DNA from: a virus
Virus record (IMG/VR): IMGVR_UViG_3300028569_002824
Span: 60,474 to 124,473 of that record
Length of the DNA: 64,000 nt
Reading direction: 5' to 3' (one strand)
Shown: piece after piece, positions 42,821 through 52,043 of the stretch
How positions within the stretch are numbered: the first letter of the stretch is position 1
Layout: the number at the start of each line of letters is the position of its first letter
Program-made: the position numbers and the translations under genes
Notes under the pieces: generated by a model
Databases searched by the model: none
What the model was told of the DNA's origin: nothing
Seen by the model: the letters and a program-made list of their open reading frames with translations, nothing else

Positions 42821-43525
42821 ATATGAAAAAAATACTCTTCCACGGAAATTGTCAAACTTGTGCTATATCAAGATGGTTTGAGCAAAATTATTCAACCAAA
42901 TATCAATTTATTAATTGTACAGAAGCTAATTTAGCTATGTATTGGAGTCGTAGTAATCCAACATTTGCTTTGTGGACTCCTCCCAACGTTAAGAAATTAC
43001 AGAATACAAAAACCAGGAAAGCCGTACAAGAAAAAATAAGAGAGGCTGATATTTTTGTGTTCATGCATCATACAACAAACATTGACGAACTTAACACTGT
43101 TAATCTACACGATAACGTAGCACGGGGCTTGAAAATATGCCTTCCTAATAACAGATTTAGTGCATATCCAATATGTAGCCGGAGCTTAAAAATTTACCTC
43201 GAGTATATAAGACAAAATATAACTAAAGATCCTGTAAAAATAGCAGAGTATATTAAAAATGAAGACGATCCAGTTTTTACTGAATTATTATACACACAAT
43301 ATCCATTTGAGGGATATACAGAAAAAAGTTTATCCCAAAACCCAAGCCAACACGAAAAATGCGTTGAGCTATATGACAAGGTAATACCCATAAACGATTT
43401 TGTTGAAAAAAATTGGAAAGACCATTTGCTATTTTCTAGTTTGAATCATCCAACAGAAATGTACTACAGAGAGCTAATTTCAAGGTTGTTGACTCTGTTA
43501 GGAGAAGATCTCGATTTATTAGAAA
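42516..43525 (+). repeat. 1,010-bp direct repeat, copy 1
   Basis: Matches 48771-49780 with no difference that I can find by eye; offset 6,255 bases. Covers the 3' end of the GT47-like gene and most of the WcbI-like gene. Before 42516 the copies are about 90% alike back to 42240; after 43525 they diverge at once. Confidence 0.9.
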
Positions 43526-43674
43526 AAACGCCCTTTATCAAGCACCCTGAAGGAGAAGGTGAAGGTGGCGTTTCTATAGATATAACTGAATTTTTATTTT
43601 TTAAAAAACACGTTCCGAACTTATTAATCCCAAAAGACATTAAACTACAAAGTTTCAATGGATATCTACAATGA
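42823..43674 (+). CDS. WcbI-like polysaccharide biosynthesis protein, copy 1
   Basis: 283 aa. KKILFHGNCQTCAI (2-15), with the HGNCQ nucleophile-elbow-like motif, is the start of the WcbI family (SGNH-like, proposed acyltransferase in capsule synthesis). The next motif block DKVIPINDFVEKNW follows in the middle. C-terminal 45 residues differ from copy 2 (49078), ending in SIDITEFLFFKKHVP. Probably acylates the glycan made here. Confidence 0.75.
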   Translation: MKKILFHGNCQTCAISRWFEQNYSTKYQFINCTEANLAMYWSRSNPTFALWTPPNVKKLQNTKTRKAVQEKIREADIFVFMHHTTNIDELNTVNLHDNVARGLKICLPNNRFSAYPICSRSLKIYLEYIRQNITKDPVKIAEYIKNEDDPVFTELLYTQYPFEGYTEKSLSQNPSQHEKCVELYDKVIPINDFVEKNWKDHLLFSSLNHPTEMYYRELISRLLTLLGEDLDLLEKTPFIKHPEGEGEGGVSIDITEFLFFKKHVPNLLIPKDIKLQSFNGYLQ

Positions 43675-43748
43675 AGAAAATAAACATGAGATCTTACAAA
43701 CAATTTAACTTGCCAACTCAATCACTGAACAGTTAATTAAAAACCAAT

Positions 43749-44435
43749 ATGATAACAGCCCTACTAGTATCAGTGAATTATTCAGATTGTTTAAAAGTAG
43801 CTTTACCATACAATGTTCTCCAATTCGATCAAATTATTATACTGACGATAGAAAGTGATAAAGCATGTCAAGAAGTCTGCAGTAAGCATTCCAACGTTAA
43901 GTGTTTAGTCTTTCCAGACAATCTTATAAAAAAGAATGGAAGACAATTTAATAAAGGAGCTCTTATAAACAAAGGGTTTGAATATCTAAATGAGATTGGA
44001 TATTCAGATTGGCTTGTAATGACAGATTCTGATATCGTCTTTCCAGAAAACTTTAAAGAATTGATCCTTAGTAAAGAGAAAGACCCAAACATATTATACG
44101 GAATGGGAAGAAAAACGTGCAATTCATCAACAGATATAGAAAATCAAATTCGTCTCATCGATAATACAAACACCAAAGAAGCTTTTTTTGGATTTTGTCA
44201 AATTTTTATGTATAAAACTAATGAGTTTAAATATGAAGAGCACAACGTAGTTAGAGGTGACGTAATATTTTTGTCACAATTCTCTGAAGAGCTTCGAAAA
44301 TTACCAATACCAGAACGGTGGCGTCAAAAAACCTTTAAAAATATCCCTAATTTTATTACCCTACCAATAAACGTCATTCATTTAGGAGAGTCTGGAGTAA
44401 ATTGGACTGGTAGAAAATCTCAAACGTTTGTTTAA
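43749..44435 (+). CDS. GT-A glycosyltransferase-like protein
   Basis: 228 aa. ITALLVSVNYSDCLKVALP, LVMTDSDIVFPE (DSD metal motif, about 97-103) and EEHNVVRGDVIFLSQF form a GT2-like core without the usual C-terminal extension. Probably nucleotide-sugar dependent. Located between WcbI and GT61 genes in one plus-strand run. Confidence 0.65.
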   Translation: MITALLVSVNYSDCLKVALPYNVLQFDQIIILTIESDKACQEVCSKHSNVKCLVFPDNLIKKNGRQFNKGALINKGFEYLNEIGYSDWLVMTDSDIVFPENFKELILSKEKDPNILYGMGRKTCNSSTDIENQIRLIDNTNTKEAFFGFCQIFMYKTNEFKYEEHNVVRGDVIFLSQFSEELRKLPIPERWRQKTFKNIPNFITLPINVIHLGESGVNWTGRKSQTFV

Positions 44436-44467
44436 ATTCGATAAACGACTACTAAAAACACAAAAAT

Positions 44468-45412
44468 ATGATTATAACAACATATAAAGGACAGCTGGAC
44501 GGATGCGCCTATATTCAAAACCAATCGCATATAATTGACGAGCCAACGATAAACGAAAGCGAAAGAGAAACAATCAAAATAGTTGCGGAAAATATACTTG
44601 TACTCAAACTAAACCGTCCTTTTGCGCACGGTCATATATATACTGACGCTCTTCCGGAATTATATGCAGTCGATGAAATGTTTCCTGAATATGATTGTAT
44701 ATTAATACAATTTTCGAAGTTTGTTAAGAATAAAATAGACTTTTTTAACTTAAAAATATCAGATAAAATTAAGTTTATTTCTCCTACTCCTCTCAACGTA
44801 TATTTATTAAATTTTCAGCGATTAGACATTGCCACTCCCGATCCGAAGAACCTCGCTCAATCAAAAAATATTTTAAATTTAAAAGCAGCCTTTCATGAGT
44901 CACGGCCTATAATAAATACGTCCAAGCCTTTTGTGTTATTTTGCTCAAGAACTACTCCTGGAGCTAGAGGAGGTAGGAATATAACCAAACAAAACGAAAA
45001 CGAGGTTGTCGAGCATTTAAAACAATATGCAGAAGAAAACAATCTGGAATTTTATTTTCTAACTGGTCAAGAGCCAGACGGGAGCTGCGTTACGCTTGCG
45101 AAGCAATATGAGCTATTTAGTAATGCTAAGATCGTAGTTGGTTGCCATGGCGGAGCTTTTTCAAATTTAATTTTTTTAGATCCTGCAAAAAAACCAAAAG
45201 TTATAGAATTTTGTCCTCATCCATATAAAAGTTTTAAGTATTTGTCTGATCATGCATTTGGAACATTTGCGGAATATTGTCAAATTCCTTATATATTACC
45301 ACCTGAAGTAGAATCAGAAACTAAAAATATGCCTGATATTAGAAAATGGAACAAGATTGTAAAAAACATAAACAGAAAAGAATCTACTATAAGTTTGTGC
45401 AAACTTGAATAA
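44468..45412 (+). CDS. GT61-type glycosyltransferase, paralogue of 40090
   Basis: 314 aa. LFCSRTTPGARGGRNITKQ, IVVGCHGGAFSNLIFLDP and EFCPHPYKSFKYL repeat the GT61 blocks of 40090-41091; overall similarity is clear but well below the identity of the 1-kb repeat, so an older duplication. Transfers a pentose or GlcNAc-type sugar. Confidence 0.82.
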   Translation: MIITTYKGQLDGCAYIQNQSHIIDEPTINESERETIKIVAENILVLKLNRPFAHGHIYTDALPELYAVDEMFPEYDCILIQFSKFVKNKIDFFNLKISDKIKFISPTPLNVYLLNFQRLDIATPDPKNLAQSKNILNLKAAFHESRPIINTSKPFVLFCSRTTPGARGGRNITKQNENEVVEHLKQYAEENNLEFYFLTGQEPDGSCVTLAKQYELFSNAKIVVGCHGGAFSNLIFLDPAKKPKVIEFCPHPYKSFKYLSDHAFGTFAEYCQIPYILPPEVESETKNMPDIRKWNKIVKNINRKESTISLCKLE

Positions 45413-45426
45413 CTACTACCATTAAA

Positions 45427-46125
45427 ATGATTACAATTAAAGACCACGGCAGGTTAGGAAATGCAATTTTTAGAAATTGTGCGGCTAGCATAATGTCAAA
45501 AAAGTTTAACATTAAAGTTGAAAAATATGCAAAACTTGAAAAAATACAAATATTACAGCCCAGATTCCACCAGCAAGGAACTCGAATATTTGAAAACATA
45601 ATTACAGTTACTGGAGTAAACTTTAACAAAATCTTAGAAACCCCTAGTATTGATTATGGTTTGTATTTATTTTATCACTGTCAAAACAAACATTTTATAT
45701 TAAATTATAAACAAGAAATTTTAAATCAATTCAATTTACAATATGATCAACATCACAAAGACGATTTGTTTGTTCATGTGAGATTGGGTGATTGCATCCC
45801 GAATAATAGAGTCCCCAACCTTAATTATTATGTTCAAGCTATCGAACAATCTAAATTCAAAAAAGGATATATTAGTAGCGACGACCCTTCTAACGAAATT
45901 ATAACATATTTGATTAATAAATTCAATTTAACTTTGTATGAAAATAAACCAGCAGAAACTATAAATTTCGCAAAAGATTTTGGTAATTTAGTTTTAAGCA
46001 AAGGAACGTTTAGTTGGTGGATGGGATTCTTAAGTAAAGCTGGAAGCGTTTTATATCCTAAGGGTGGTCCTCGATGGCATGGAGACATATTTGTGTTTGA
46101 CGAGTGGACACCAATTGAATTTTAA
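45427..46125 (+). CDS. alpha-1,2-fucosyltransferase (GT11)
   Basis: 232 aa. IKDHGRLGNAIFRNCAAS (2-20) and FVHVRLGDC plus VLSKGTFSWWMGFLSKAG are the three GT11 motifs (GxLGNxxF, HxRxGD, SxFSWWxxxL). Uses GDP-fucose to add alpha-1,2 fucose, as in blood-group-like and O-antigen glycans. Slightly short for the family (about 290). Confidence 0.9.
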   Translation: MITIKDHGRLGNAIFRNCAASIMSKKFNIKVEKYAKLEKIQILQPRFHQQGTRIFENIITVTGVNFNKILETPSIDYGLYLFYHCQNKHFILNYKQEILNQFNLQYDQHHKDDLFVHVRLGDCIPNNRVPNLNYYVQAIEQSKFKKGYISSDDPSNEIITYLINKFNLTLYENKPAETINFAKDFGNLVLSKGTFSWWMGFLSKAGSVLYPKGGPRWHGDIFVFDEWTPIEF

Positions 46126-46156
46126 AAATCCGTATATTCTAAATAAATAATATAAT

Positions 46157-46738
46157 ATGAACAATGTAAATATTAACAAAAGAGGCTTTTGGGAAGATCC
46201 TATCAGTAAGCACTCTCGACACGTACATGATCGTGCTTTAAATGCTGAAATTATCAAATTACTAAAAGATTTAAATGTTACTTCTATCCTGGATTTAGGT
46301 TGTGGACCTGGATTGTATAGCAAAAACTTTATTGAAAATGGATTTGATTGCAAATGCTATGATGGAAATCCGTATACAGAAGAGGATACTAACGGAAGAT
46401 GCCAAGTATTAGACTTATCAACGTTGGTTGAATTAAATAGAAAATTTGACTGCGTATTATCTTTGGAGGTAGGGGAACATATACCAAACCAATACGAAGA
46501 TATTTTTATCCAAAATATAACAAACCATTGTTCTAATATTATTATATTGTCTTGGGCAATTCCAGGTCAATCTGGGGACGGACATGTAAACTGTCAAAGC
46601 AATGATTACATAGAAGTTTTGTTGAAAAATAAAAATTTTTTGCGTAACTTGGAGTTAGAAAAATCTCTTAGAAAAAGTGCAAAACGTCGGTGGTTTAAAA
46701 ATACTTTAATGGTATTTGAAAAAAATACTAATGAATAA
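46157..46738 (+). CDS. SAM-dependent methyltransferase
   Basis: 193 aa. SILDLGCGPGLYSKNF (motif I, 43-58), CYDGNP (motif II), CVLSLEVGEHIP (motif IV) are the class I Rossmann methyltransferase fold. In this glycan island it probably methylates a sugar or glycan end. Overlaps the GT25 gene by eight bases. Confidence 0.85.
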   Translation: MNNVNINKRGFWEDPISKHSRHVHDRALNAEIIKLLKDLNVTSILDLGCGPGLYSKNFIENGFDCKCYDGNPYTEEDTNGRCQVLDLSTLVELNRKFDCVLSLEVGEHIPNQYEDIFIQNITNHCSNIIILSWAIPGQSGDGHVNCQSNDYIEVLLKNKNFLRNLELEKSLRKSAKRRWFKNTLMVFEKNTNE

Positions 46739-47495
46739 TAACATAAAAATATATTGTATAAATCTTGTTGATTCGCCGAGACCATCTTACAACAATCCTT
46801 TATTTCATTGTGAAAGAATTGAAGCCGTAGATACAAGATTAAATCCTGATATTTGCGTGGGCTATGGATTAACTGTATCACCAGTAAACAGCACATGGAA
46901 AGTGCTTTTAGAAACCTGCCCAGGAGCAATAGGTTGTTATCTTAGTCATTACAAAATTTGGCAAAAAATAGTAAAAGAGAACATTTCTCAGGCTTTAATC
47001 CTCGAGGATGATGCTGACTTTTTGGATGTGGATAAGTTTTTACAGCAAGACTTGTCTTTACTTAAATATGAGAATTATGATTTAGTGCAATTGAATAAAA
47101 GACCAAAGTATCACCACGGGATATTCGGCACAGGAACCGAGAGTTATATTCTAAATAATGAAGCAGCAAAAAAATTAATAAAACTTACTCACGAGCCAAT
47201 TTTATTAAAAAACGTTGCTGCTACTCGGGATGCTACCAACGTATTTAAATTTTTTAAAGACAATCCGTCCGTAAAGCCTATCGTTCATAAGTACCCCAAA
47301 ATGAGCATTATTTGCCCTGTTGATATTTTTATGGGGATGAGCTGCGATAAAAACGTTGACAAAAATATACGATTGACTTGTCTATCATCTGAACATATAG
47401 GTTTGAATAAACGTTATAGCAAAAAGTCAAACATAATTAGAGAGATACCGGTATGGCGAATGACACAGAGTATGTTATCTCGTTATTTAAAATAA
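46731..47495 (+). CDS. GT25-type glycosyltransferase
   Basis: 254 aa from the ATG at 46731, preferred over an upstream TTG because of the eight-base overlap. CINLVDSPRP, ERIEAVDTRLNPDIC, GAIGCYLSHYKIWQKIVKE and LILEDDADF are the LPS GT25 motifs. Paralogue of the C-terminal half of the 20429 fusion, sharing IEAVDTR, GA(V/I)GCYLSHY.IWQ, ELVQLNK/DLVQLNK. Adds galactose or glucose to LPS-type acceptors. Confidence 0.88.
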   Translation: MNNNIKIYCINLVDSPRPSYNNPLFHCERIEAVDTRLNPDICVGYGLTVSPVNSTWKVLLETCPGAIGCYLSHYKIWQKIVKENISQALILEDDADFLDVDKFLQQDLSLLKYENYDLVQLNKRPKYHHGIFGTGTESYILNNEAAKKLIKLTHEPILLKNVAATRDATNVFKFFKDNPSVKPIVHKYPKMSIICPVDIFMGMSCDKNVDKNIRLTCLSSEHIGLNKRYSKKSNIIREIPVWRMTQSMLSRYLK

Positions 47496-47532
47496 TTACG
47501 ATTATTAATTCAGTTAAAACCCCCTTTCTCAT

Positions 47533-48162
47533 ATGATCTCTCACGAACTAAAATGCATATTTATTCATATCCCTCGAACAGCAGGGTCCAGTATTGAGCG
47601 AGCATTAATCAATGACGATTGGTGGCAAATTGAACGTAAAACAAAGCATCTAGTTGCAAGTCAAGCTAAGAAACTTTATTCTGAATATTGGAATGACTAT
47701 TTTAAATTTTCATTTGTCCGCGATCCATATTCAAGAATGCTGAGTATGTCTACTTTCAATCCCATGCGTAAAATATACTTTGGGGATACCGTTCCGTTCG
47801 CTGGTATAATTACGGATCAACATATAAATGAGTATAAAAAATTATTTGGAACACCTATTTTAATAGAGCATGATTACCGATTTTATAAAAGGGAAGAAGT
47901 CGAGAATGAAACACACAGAGAAAATTGCGTATATGGAAATATACTAGACGAACCAATTGATTATATTGGAAAATTTGAAACACTAGAAGAAGATTTTAAA
48001 AATATATGCAATACGCTCGGATTGAGAGAAAAAGAGTTGGGAAAATTTGGTCATAGCCCACATGGGCATTCTTTGAGTGTAGAAGCTAAAGTTCTTATAA
48101 ATAAACTTTACGAAGAAGACTTTTTAAAATTTAATTACCATCAAGTAACATATCCAGATTAA
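47533..48162 (+). CDS. sulfotransferase family protein
   Basis: 209 aa. HIPRTAGSSIER (12-23) and RDPYSRMLSM (63-72), then IGKFETLEEDFKNIC: a full Sulfotransfer_2-like domain. Middle contains a His/Asp loop (IEHDYRFYKREE). In the plus-strand glycan run, 10 bases before the second GT47-like gene. Confidence 0.82.
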   Translation: MISHELKCIFIHIPRTAGSSIERALINDDWWQIERKTKHLVASQAKKLYSEYWNDYFKFSFVRDPYSRMLSMSTFNPMRKIYFGDTVPFAGIITDQHINEYKKLFGTPILIEHDYRFYKREEVENETHRENCVYGNILDEPIDYIGKFETLEEDFKNICNTLGLREKELGKFGHSPHGHSLSVEAKVLINKLYEEDFLKFNYHQVTYPD

Positions 48163-48172
48163 GTAAACCCAA

Positions 48173-49075
48173 ATGATTAATTCTATAAAAGAAATTCTGA
48201 ATTTTAGGCATGGCGTCAGATTTTATAAGGGGAATTGGACTTATCCTGCAGTGTCAATAGAAACGATTAACGATATGTTAATTCCAAAGCCACTTGTCAG
48301 CAAGCACTTTAAATTAGTTATTTTTGAAGATGGTGTGCATATTAATTATGATTCAACATCCAACGATGTGTATTGCGACCGCCTCAGCATGGGTAATTTA
48401 AAAAAAGCACTTAATAATCTCAATGGGATACAGTTGAACAATGTTGTATGTGCAGGACGCGATCCACACTTAAGCGTCACACTTGAACAATTAAAAGAGG
48501 TAAAACATTTATTCAAAAAAATTTACTACGAAGCAAAAGACATAGAATGTGATTGGGTAACCACCATACCTATGGGTACGATTATGGGATATATGTTAAG
48601 ATGCGGAGGAGACAAAATACTTCATCATATAAACAAACCAAAAAATAAAACTAAGCTAATTGGTTCTGCTTTTGGTAGTAAATGGCCTTCAGTAACCAAA
48701 AAAGTTCAAGACAGGAGATTGTTAGCAGAGTTCACACAAAGCTCTCCATTTATGGATAATATGTTTTGTGATCCATTAGATTATTTTGAAAAGCTAAGTG
48801 ATTATAAATTTTTTGCTTGTCCATTAGGGAATGGTATTCAGACTCCTAAGATATGTGAATCTATTCTATGTGAAACAGTACCTGTAGTAACAAATCATAT
48901 TGCGCACAGAGAACTAAGAGACATTTACAATTTACCACTCTTAATAGTAGATAAATGGGAGGACTTAACAGAAGACTTCTTAAACGAAGCTTATGACAGT
49001 AAGTATAAACATATAGATTGGCAAAAAGAAAAAGCAAAGTTTTTAGTAGAAAACTTTAAAAATCTATTAAAATAA
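48173..49075 (+). CDS. exostosin-like (GT47) glycosyltransferase, copy 2
   Basis: 300 aa. N-terminal half (KGNWTYPAVSIETINDMLIPKP) is only distantly like copy 1, while residues from about 120 on are 90-100% identical. This points to gene conversion or a recent duplication followed by acceptor-domain exchange, with the donor half kept. Followed after two bases by WcbI copy 2. Confidence 0.75.
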   Translation: MINSIKEILNFRHGVRFYKGNWTYPAVSIETINDMLIPKPLVSKHFKLVIFEDGVHINYDSTSNDVYCDRLSMGNLKKALNNLNGIQLNNVVCAGRDPHLSVTLEQLKEVKHLFKKIYYEAKDIECDWVTTIPMGTIMGYMLRCGGDKILHHINKPKNKTKLIGSAFGSKWPSVTKKVQDRRLLAEFTQSSPFMDNMFCDPLDYFEKLSDYKFFACPLGNGIQTPKICESILCETVPVVTNHIAHRELRDIYNLPLLIVDKWEDLTEDFLNEAYDSKYKHIDWQKEKAKFLVENFKNLLK

Positions 49076-49780
49076 ATATGAAAAAAATACTCTTCCACGG
49101 AAATTGTCAAACTTGTGCTATATCAAGATGGTTTGAGCAAAATTATTCAACCAAATATCAATTTATTAATTGTACAGAAGCTAATTTAGCTATGTATTGG
49201 AGTCGTAGTAATCCAACATTTGCTTTGTGGACTCCTCCCAACGTTAAGAAATTACAGAATACAAAAACCAGGAAAGCCGTACAAGAAAAAATAAGAGAGG
49301 CTGATATTTTTGTGTTCATGCATCATACAACAAACATTGACGAACTTAACACTGTTAATCTACACGATAACGTAGCACGGGGCTTGAAAATATGCCTTCC
49401 TAATAACAGATTTAGTGCATATCCAATATGTAGCCGGAGCTTAAAAATTTACCTCGAGTATATAAGACAAAATATAACTAAAGATCCTGTAAAAATAGCA
49501 GAGTATATTAAAAATGAAGACGATCCAGTTTTTACTGAATTATTATACACACAATATCCATTTGAGGGATATACAGAAAAAAGTTTATCCCAAAACCCAA
49601 GCCAACACGAAAAATGCGTTGAGCTATATGACAAGGTAATACCCATAAACGATTTTGTTGAAAAAAATTGGAAAGACCATTTGCTATTTTCTAGTTTGAA
49701 TCATCCAACAGAAATGTACTACAGAGAGCTAATTTCAAGGTTGTTGACTCTGTTAGGAGAAGATCTCGATTTATTAGAAA
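48771..49780 (+). repeat. 1,010-bp direct repeat, copy 2
   Basis: Partner of 42516-43525. The two ends break inside genes, so recombination between them would delete about 6.2 kb (ten genes' worth of glycan functions) and leave functional hybrids. Confidence 0.9.
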
Positions 49781-49950
49781 GAACTGAAAATATTGAACAC
49801 CCCAAAGGAGAACGAACAGGAGAATTTATAAACATAAACGAATTTGCATTTTTTAAAAAACATGCTCCAAATTTAATAATGCCAAGAGAAACGGGAACTA
49901 ATCAGATGATAAGTTTTAATGGCATATTCGCACCATTTAAATCAAAATAG
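49078..49950 (+). CDS. WcbI-like polysaccharide biosynthesis protein, copy 2
   Basis: 290 aa; first 234 residues identical to copy 1, then LLERTENIEHPKGERTGEF instead of LLEKTPFIKHPEGEGEGG and a different end (SFNGIFAPFKSK). HGNCQ motif intact. The swap affects only the C-terminus, which may set acceptor or partner choice. Confidence 0.75.
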   Translation: MKKILFHGNCQTCAISRWFEQNYSTKYQFINCTEANLAMYWSRSNPTFALWTPPNVKKLQNTKTRKAVQEKIREADIFVFMHHTTNIDELNTVNLHDNVARGLKICLPNNRFSAYPICSRSLKIYLEYIRQNITKDPVKIAEYIKNEDDPVFTELLYTQYPFEGYTEKSLSQNPSQHEKCVELYDKVIPINDFVEKNWKDHLLFSSLNHPTEMYYRELISRLLTLLGEDLDLLERTENIEHPKGERTGEFININEFAFFKKHAPNLIMPRETGTNQMISFNGIFAPFKSK

Positions 49951-49997
49951 CTCTAATGTGAATTTAAAACAACCAATAACATTACCAAGCTCTTTAA

Positions 49998-50816
49998 ATG
50001 AAACTTCCAATCCCGATATTTTACCATGTACCAAAAAACTCAGGCACTTATCTGTACAATTGTATCTTAAGCGAAATTAAAAAAATTAATAAACCTACTC
50101 ATGTCATTAGAGTAATAGACGGCCAATATATTTTAGCAAAAATAGTTATAAATAGCGACTTATCCTTTTTCGAAGATAAACTCACTTCAATAAATAATAC
50201 AAACGTAGCTCGAAATTTAAACGTTTCAGATTTAACAGAAGACCTTCTCAAAAACTTATCTGTTGTGTTTGTTTCTGTTGAAGCAAGAGGGTTTAGACGT
50301 TTACACGATTCATTAAAATCACTTTTTTTGTTTTTATCAAAATTTGTTTTACACAAATTTATAATATTAAGAGACCCCTTTTCTAGAGAGCAATCGTTAT
50401 ATAGTTATTTAACTTCAGAGAAATCCAAACACGAACATACTCACAACAGATTCAAATCACAGTCGTTCGAAGAACATGTAATGTCGAAACAGCTTCAAGA
50501 TAGCTGGATCATAAGAGTGTTGTCAGACATACCAGCTGGAACAACATTAACCGAAGAACACTTTAATAAAGCCTGCAATTTTTTAGAAACGATTGAAACA
50601 TACGATATAAATCAAACAGATAAAGCAATCCGAGATGTGTTATTGAAGTGTTTTGATGTAATTAACTTCGATCCACACGAAATTGGTTCATCCAAAATGA
50701 ACAAAAACGAATATAATAAACTTAAATTTAGCGAACTTTCATTAGATACGCAAAAAAGATTTAACGACCATAAGTATTTGGATCTGCAATTATATAAACG
50801 GTTTGTGAATAAGTAA
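49998..50816 (+). CDS. sulfotransferase-like protein, third paralogue of the 12273 domain
   Basis: 272 aa. IPIFYHVPKNSGTYLY (4-19), ILRDPFSREQSLYSYLTSE (about 122-140), SKQLQDSWIIRVL and a C-terminal FNDHKYLDLQLYKRF match 38562-39446 and 12273-13937. Middle is shorter. Four bases before a methyltransferase gene. Confidence 0.72.
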   Translation: MKLPIPIFYHVPKNSGTYLYNCILSEIKKINKPTHVIRVIDGQYILAKIVINSDLSFFEDKLTSINNTNVARNLNVSDLTEDLLKNLSVVFVSVEARGFRRLHDSLKSLFLFLSKFVLHKFIILRDPFSREQSLYSYLTSEKSKHEHTHNRFKSQSFEEHVMSKQLQDSWIIRVLSDIPAGTTLTEEHFNKACNFLETIETYDINQTDKAIRDVLLKCFDVINFDPHEIGSSKMNKNEYNKLKFSELSLDTQKRFNDHKYLDLQLYKRFVNK

Positions 50817-50820
50817 TGTT

Positions 50821-51402
50821 ATGGAACATTTTTATGAAAATATTAGAGGGTGGTTTTCATTTCCTAATCTCTACAAGCAAGTTGTGGCAAAGCACCAATC
50901 AGAAGCTCATTTTGTAGAAGTTGGTTCTTTTTTAGGAAAAAGCACTTGTTGTATGGCTGTTGAGATTATTAACTCAAACAAAAACATAAAGTTTGATTGT
51001 GTAGATATCTGGACTGACGACTCAATTAATTATTTGGAAGGAAATAAAAACAACAAGTTAGACTGCATTGAGAACAACAGGGCGTACAACGAGTTTTTAA
51101 AAAACACAGAAACTGTCCGCTCGACCATTAATCCGATTAGATTGCCTTCCACTGAAGCATCTAATTTATATGCTGATAATAGTTTAGATTTTGTTTTTAT
51201 AGATGCCAACCACTCTTACGAGTTCGTAAAAGATGATATAAAACATTGGTATCCCAAAGTCAAAAAGGGTGGCATTTTAGCTGGACATGATTATAGACCA
51301 GCATGGCCAGGTGTTATACAAGCAGTCAATGAGTTCATTTCAAAAAACAACTATTCGTTAGAAATAAAGTCTGAACATTGTTGGGGATTCACTAAACATT
51401 AA
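50821..51402 (+). CDS. SAM-dependent methyltransferase (Methyltransf_24-like)
   Basis: 193 aa. FVEVGSFLGKSTCCMA (32-47, motif I), CVDIWTDDS and FVFIDANHSYEFVKDDIKHW, then GGILAGHDY are the signature of the class I family often next to capsule genes, where it methylates sugars. Last gene of the plus-strand glycan island. Confidence 0.85.
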   Translation: MEHFYENIRGWFSFPNLYKQVVAKHQSEAHFVEVGSFLGKSTCCMAVEIINSNKNIKFDCVDIWTDDSINYLEGNKNNKLDCIENNRAYNEFLKNTETVRSTINPIRLPSTEASNLYADNSLDFVFIDANHSYEFVKDDIKHWYPKVKKGGILAGHDYRPAWPGVIQAVNEFISKNNYSLEIKSEHCWGFTKH

Positions 51403-51429
51403 ACTAGTTGTTTAACACAGCTAAAAAAG

Positions 51430-51502
51430 CTACGGAGATAGGACTTGAACCTATAACCCTCAGATCCAAATTCTGATGCACTACCAATTGTGCTACTCCG
51501 TA
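51430..51502 (-). tRNA. tRNA-Gln(TTG)
   Basis: Acceptor TACGGAG/CTCCGTA, anticodon loop ATTTGGA between TCAGA and TCTGA, T-arm ATAGG/CCTAT intact. CCA not encoded. Its 5' two thirds is copied in the pseudogene at 51969. Confidence 0.9.
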
Positions 51503-51512
51503 TTAAATTAGA

Positions 51513-51893
51513 CTAAGAGTTGTTTGATAAAAAGACGTTGTTGCAGCGATTCATAATCGGCAGGGCAATCGGAAACTTTAAAGGCTTAATAATAATTATT
51601 TTTGAAGATTTATCTTCGATTAATTTATGAAATTGTTTTTGATCTGGATCTACAACAAGATTTACTCGATCTGCAAGAGCTGAAGGAATTGAAACTTCAC
51701 CAAACGTTATAATGGTAACTGATCTTTCATTTTTGTAATGATCAACAAAAATATAAATCTGTTTGAAAGGAATGTCAGTTTGATTGGTAAATTGTATACA
51801 AGCTGGATCATGAGATTCGAGAGCATCAGATAGGCTCGTGCCATTTACTTTTTCGTAGGCTTCTTCTAATAATATTTGATCTTTTGTTTTCAT
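51513..51893 (-). CDS. protein with putative capsid-targeting N-terminus (126 aa)
   Basis: Start at ATG 51891-51893: MKTKDQILLEEAYEKV. Compare T4 internal protein III, which starts MKTYQEFIAE; LEE-A fits the same cleavage rule. The rest is a compact alpha/beta body (FKQIYIFVDHYKNERSVTIITFG) with no known motif. Candidate head-packaged protein. The frame is open upstream to 51944 but that part is junk-like. Confidence 0.6.
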   Translation of the reverse strand: MKTKDQILLEEAYEKVNGTSLSDALESHDPACIQFTNQTDIPFKQIYIFVDHYKNERSVTIITFGEVSIPSALADRVNLVVDPDQKQFHKLIEDKSSKIIIIKPLKFPIALPIMNRCNNVFLSNNS

Positions 51894-51968
51894 GTACATT
51901 ATATTTAAGGTATTTTGTTTTTTTTTTGCAGCATTATTGAACAAATTTGTATTTAATCAAAATATCCT

Positions 51969-52037
51969 CATGGAGGGACTCGAACCTATAACACTTAGAT
52001 CCAAATTCTGATGCACTACCAATTGTGCTACTCCGTA
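51969..52037 (-). pseudogene. chimeric tRNA pseudogene (Gln 5' part, Leu 3' part)
   Basis: From 52037 down to about 51985 the sequence matches tRNA-Gln (51430) almost perfectly; the last 25 or so bases and the flank match tRNA-Leu (52229). The T-stem is now ATAGG opposite CCCTC and the acceptor has a C-A mismatch, so it cannot fold normally. One base change (TCTGA to TCTAA) also breaks the anticodon stem. Confidence 0.75.
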
Positions 52038-52043
52038 TTAAAC

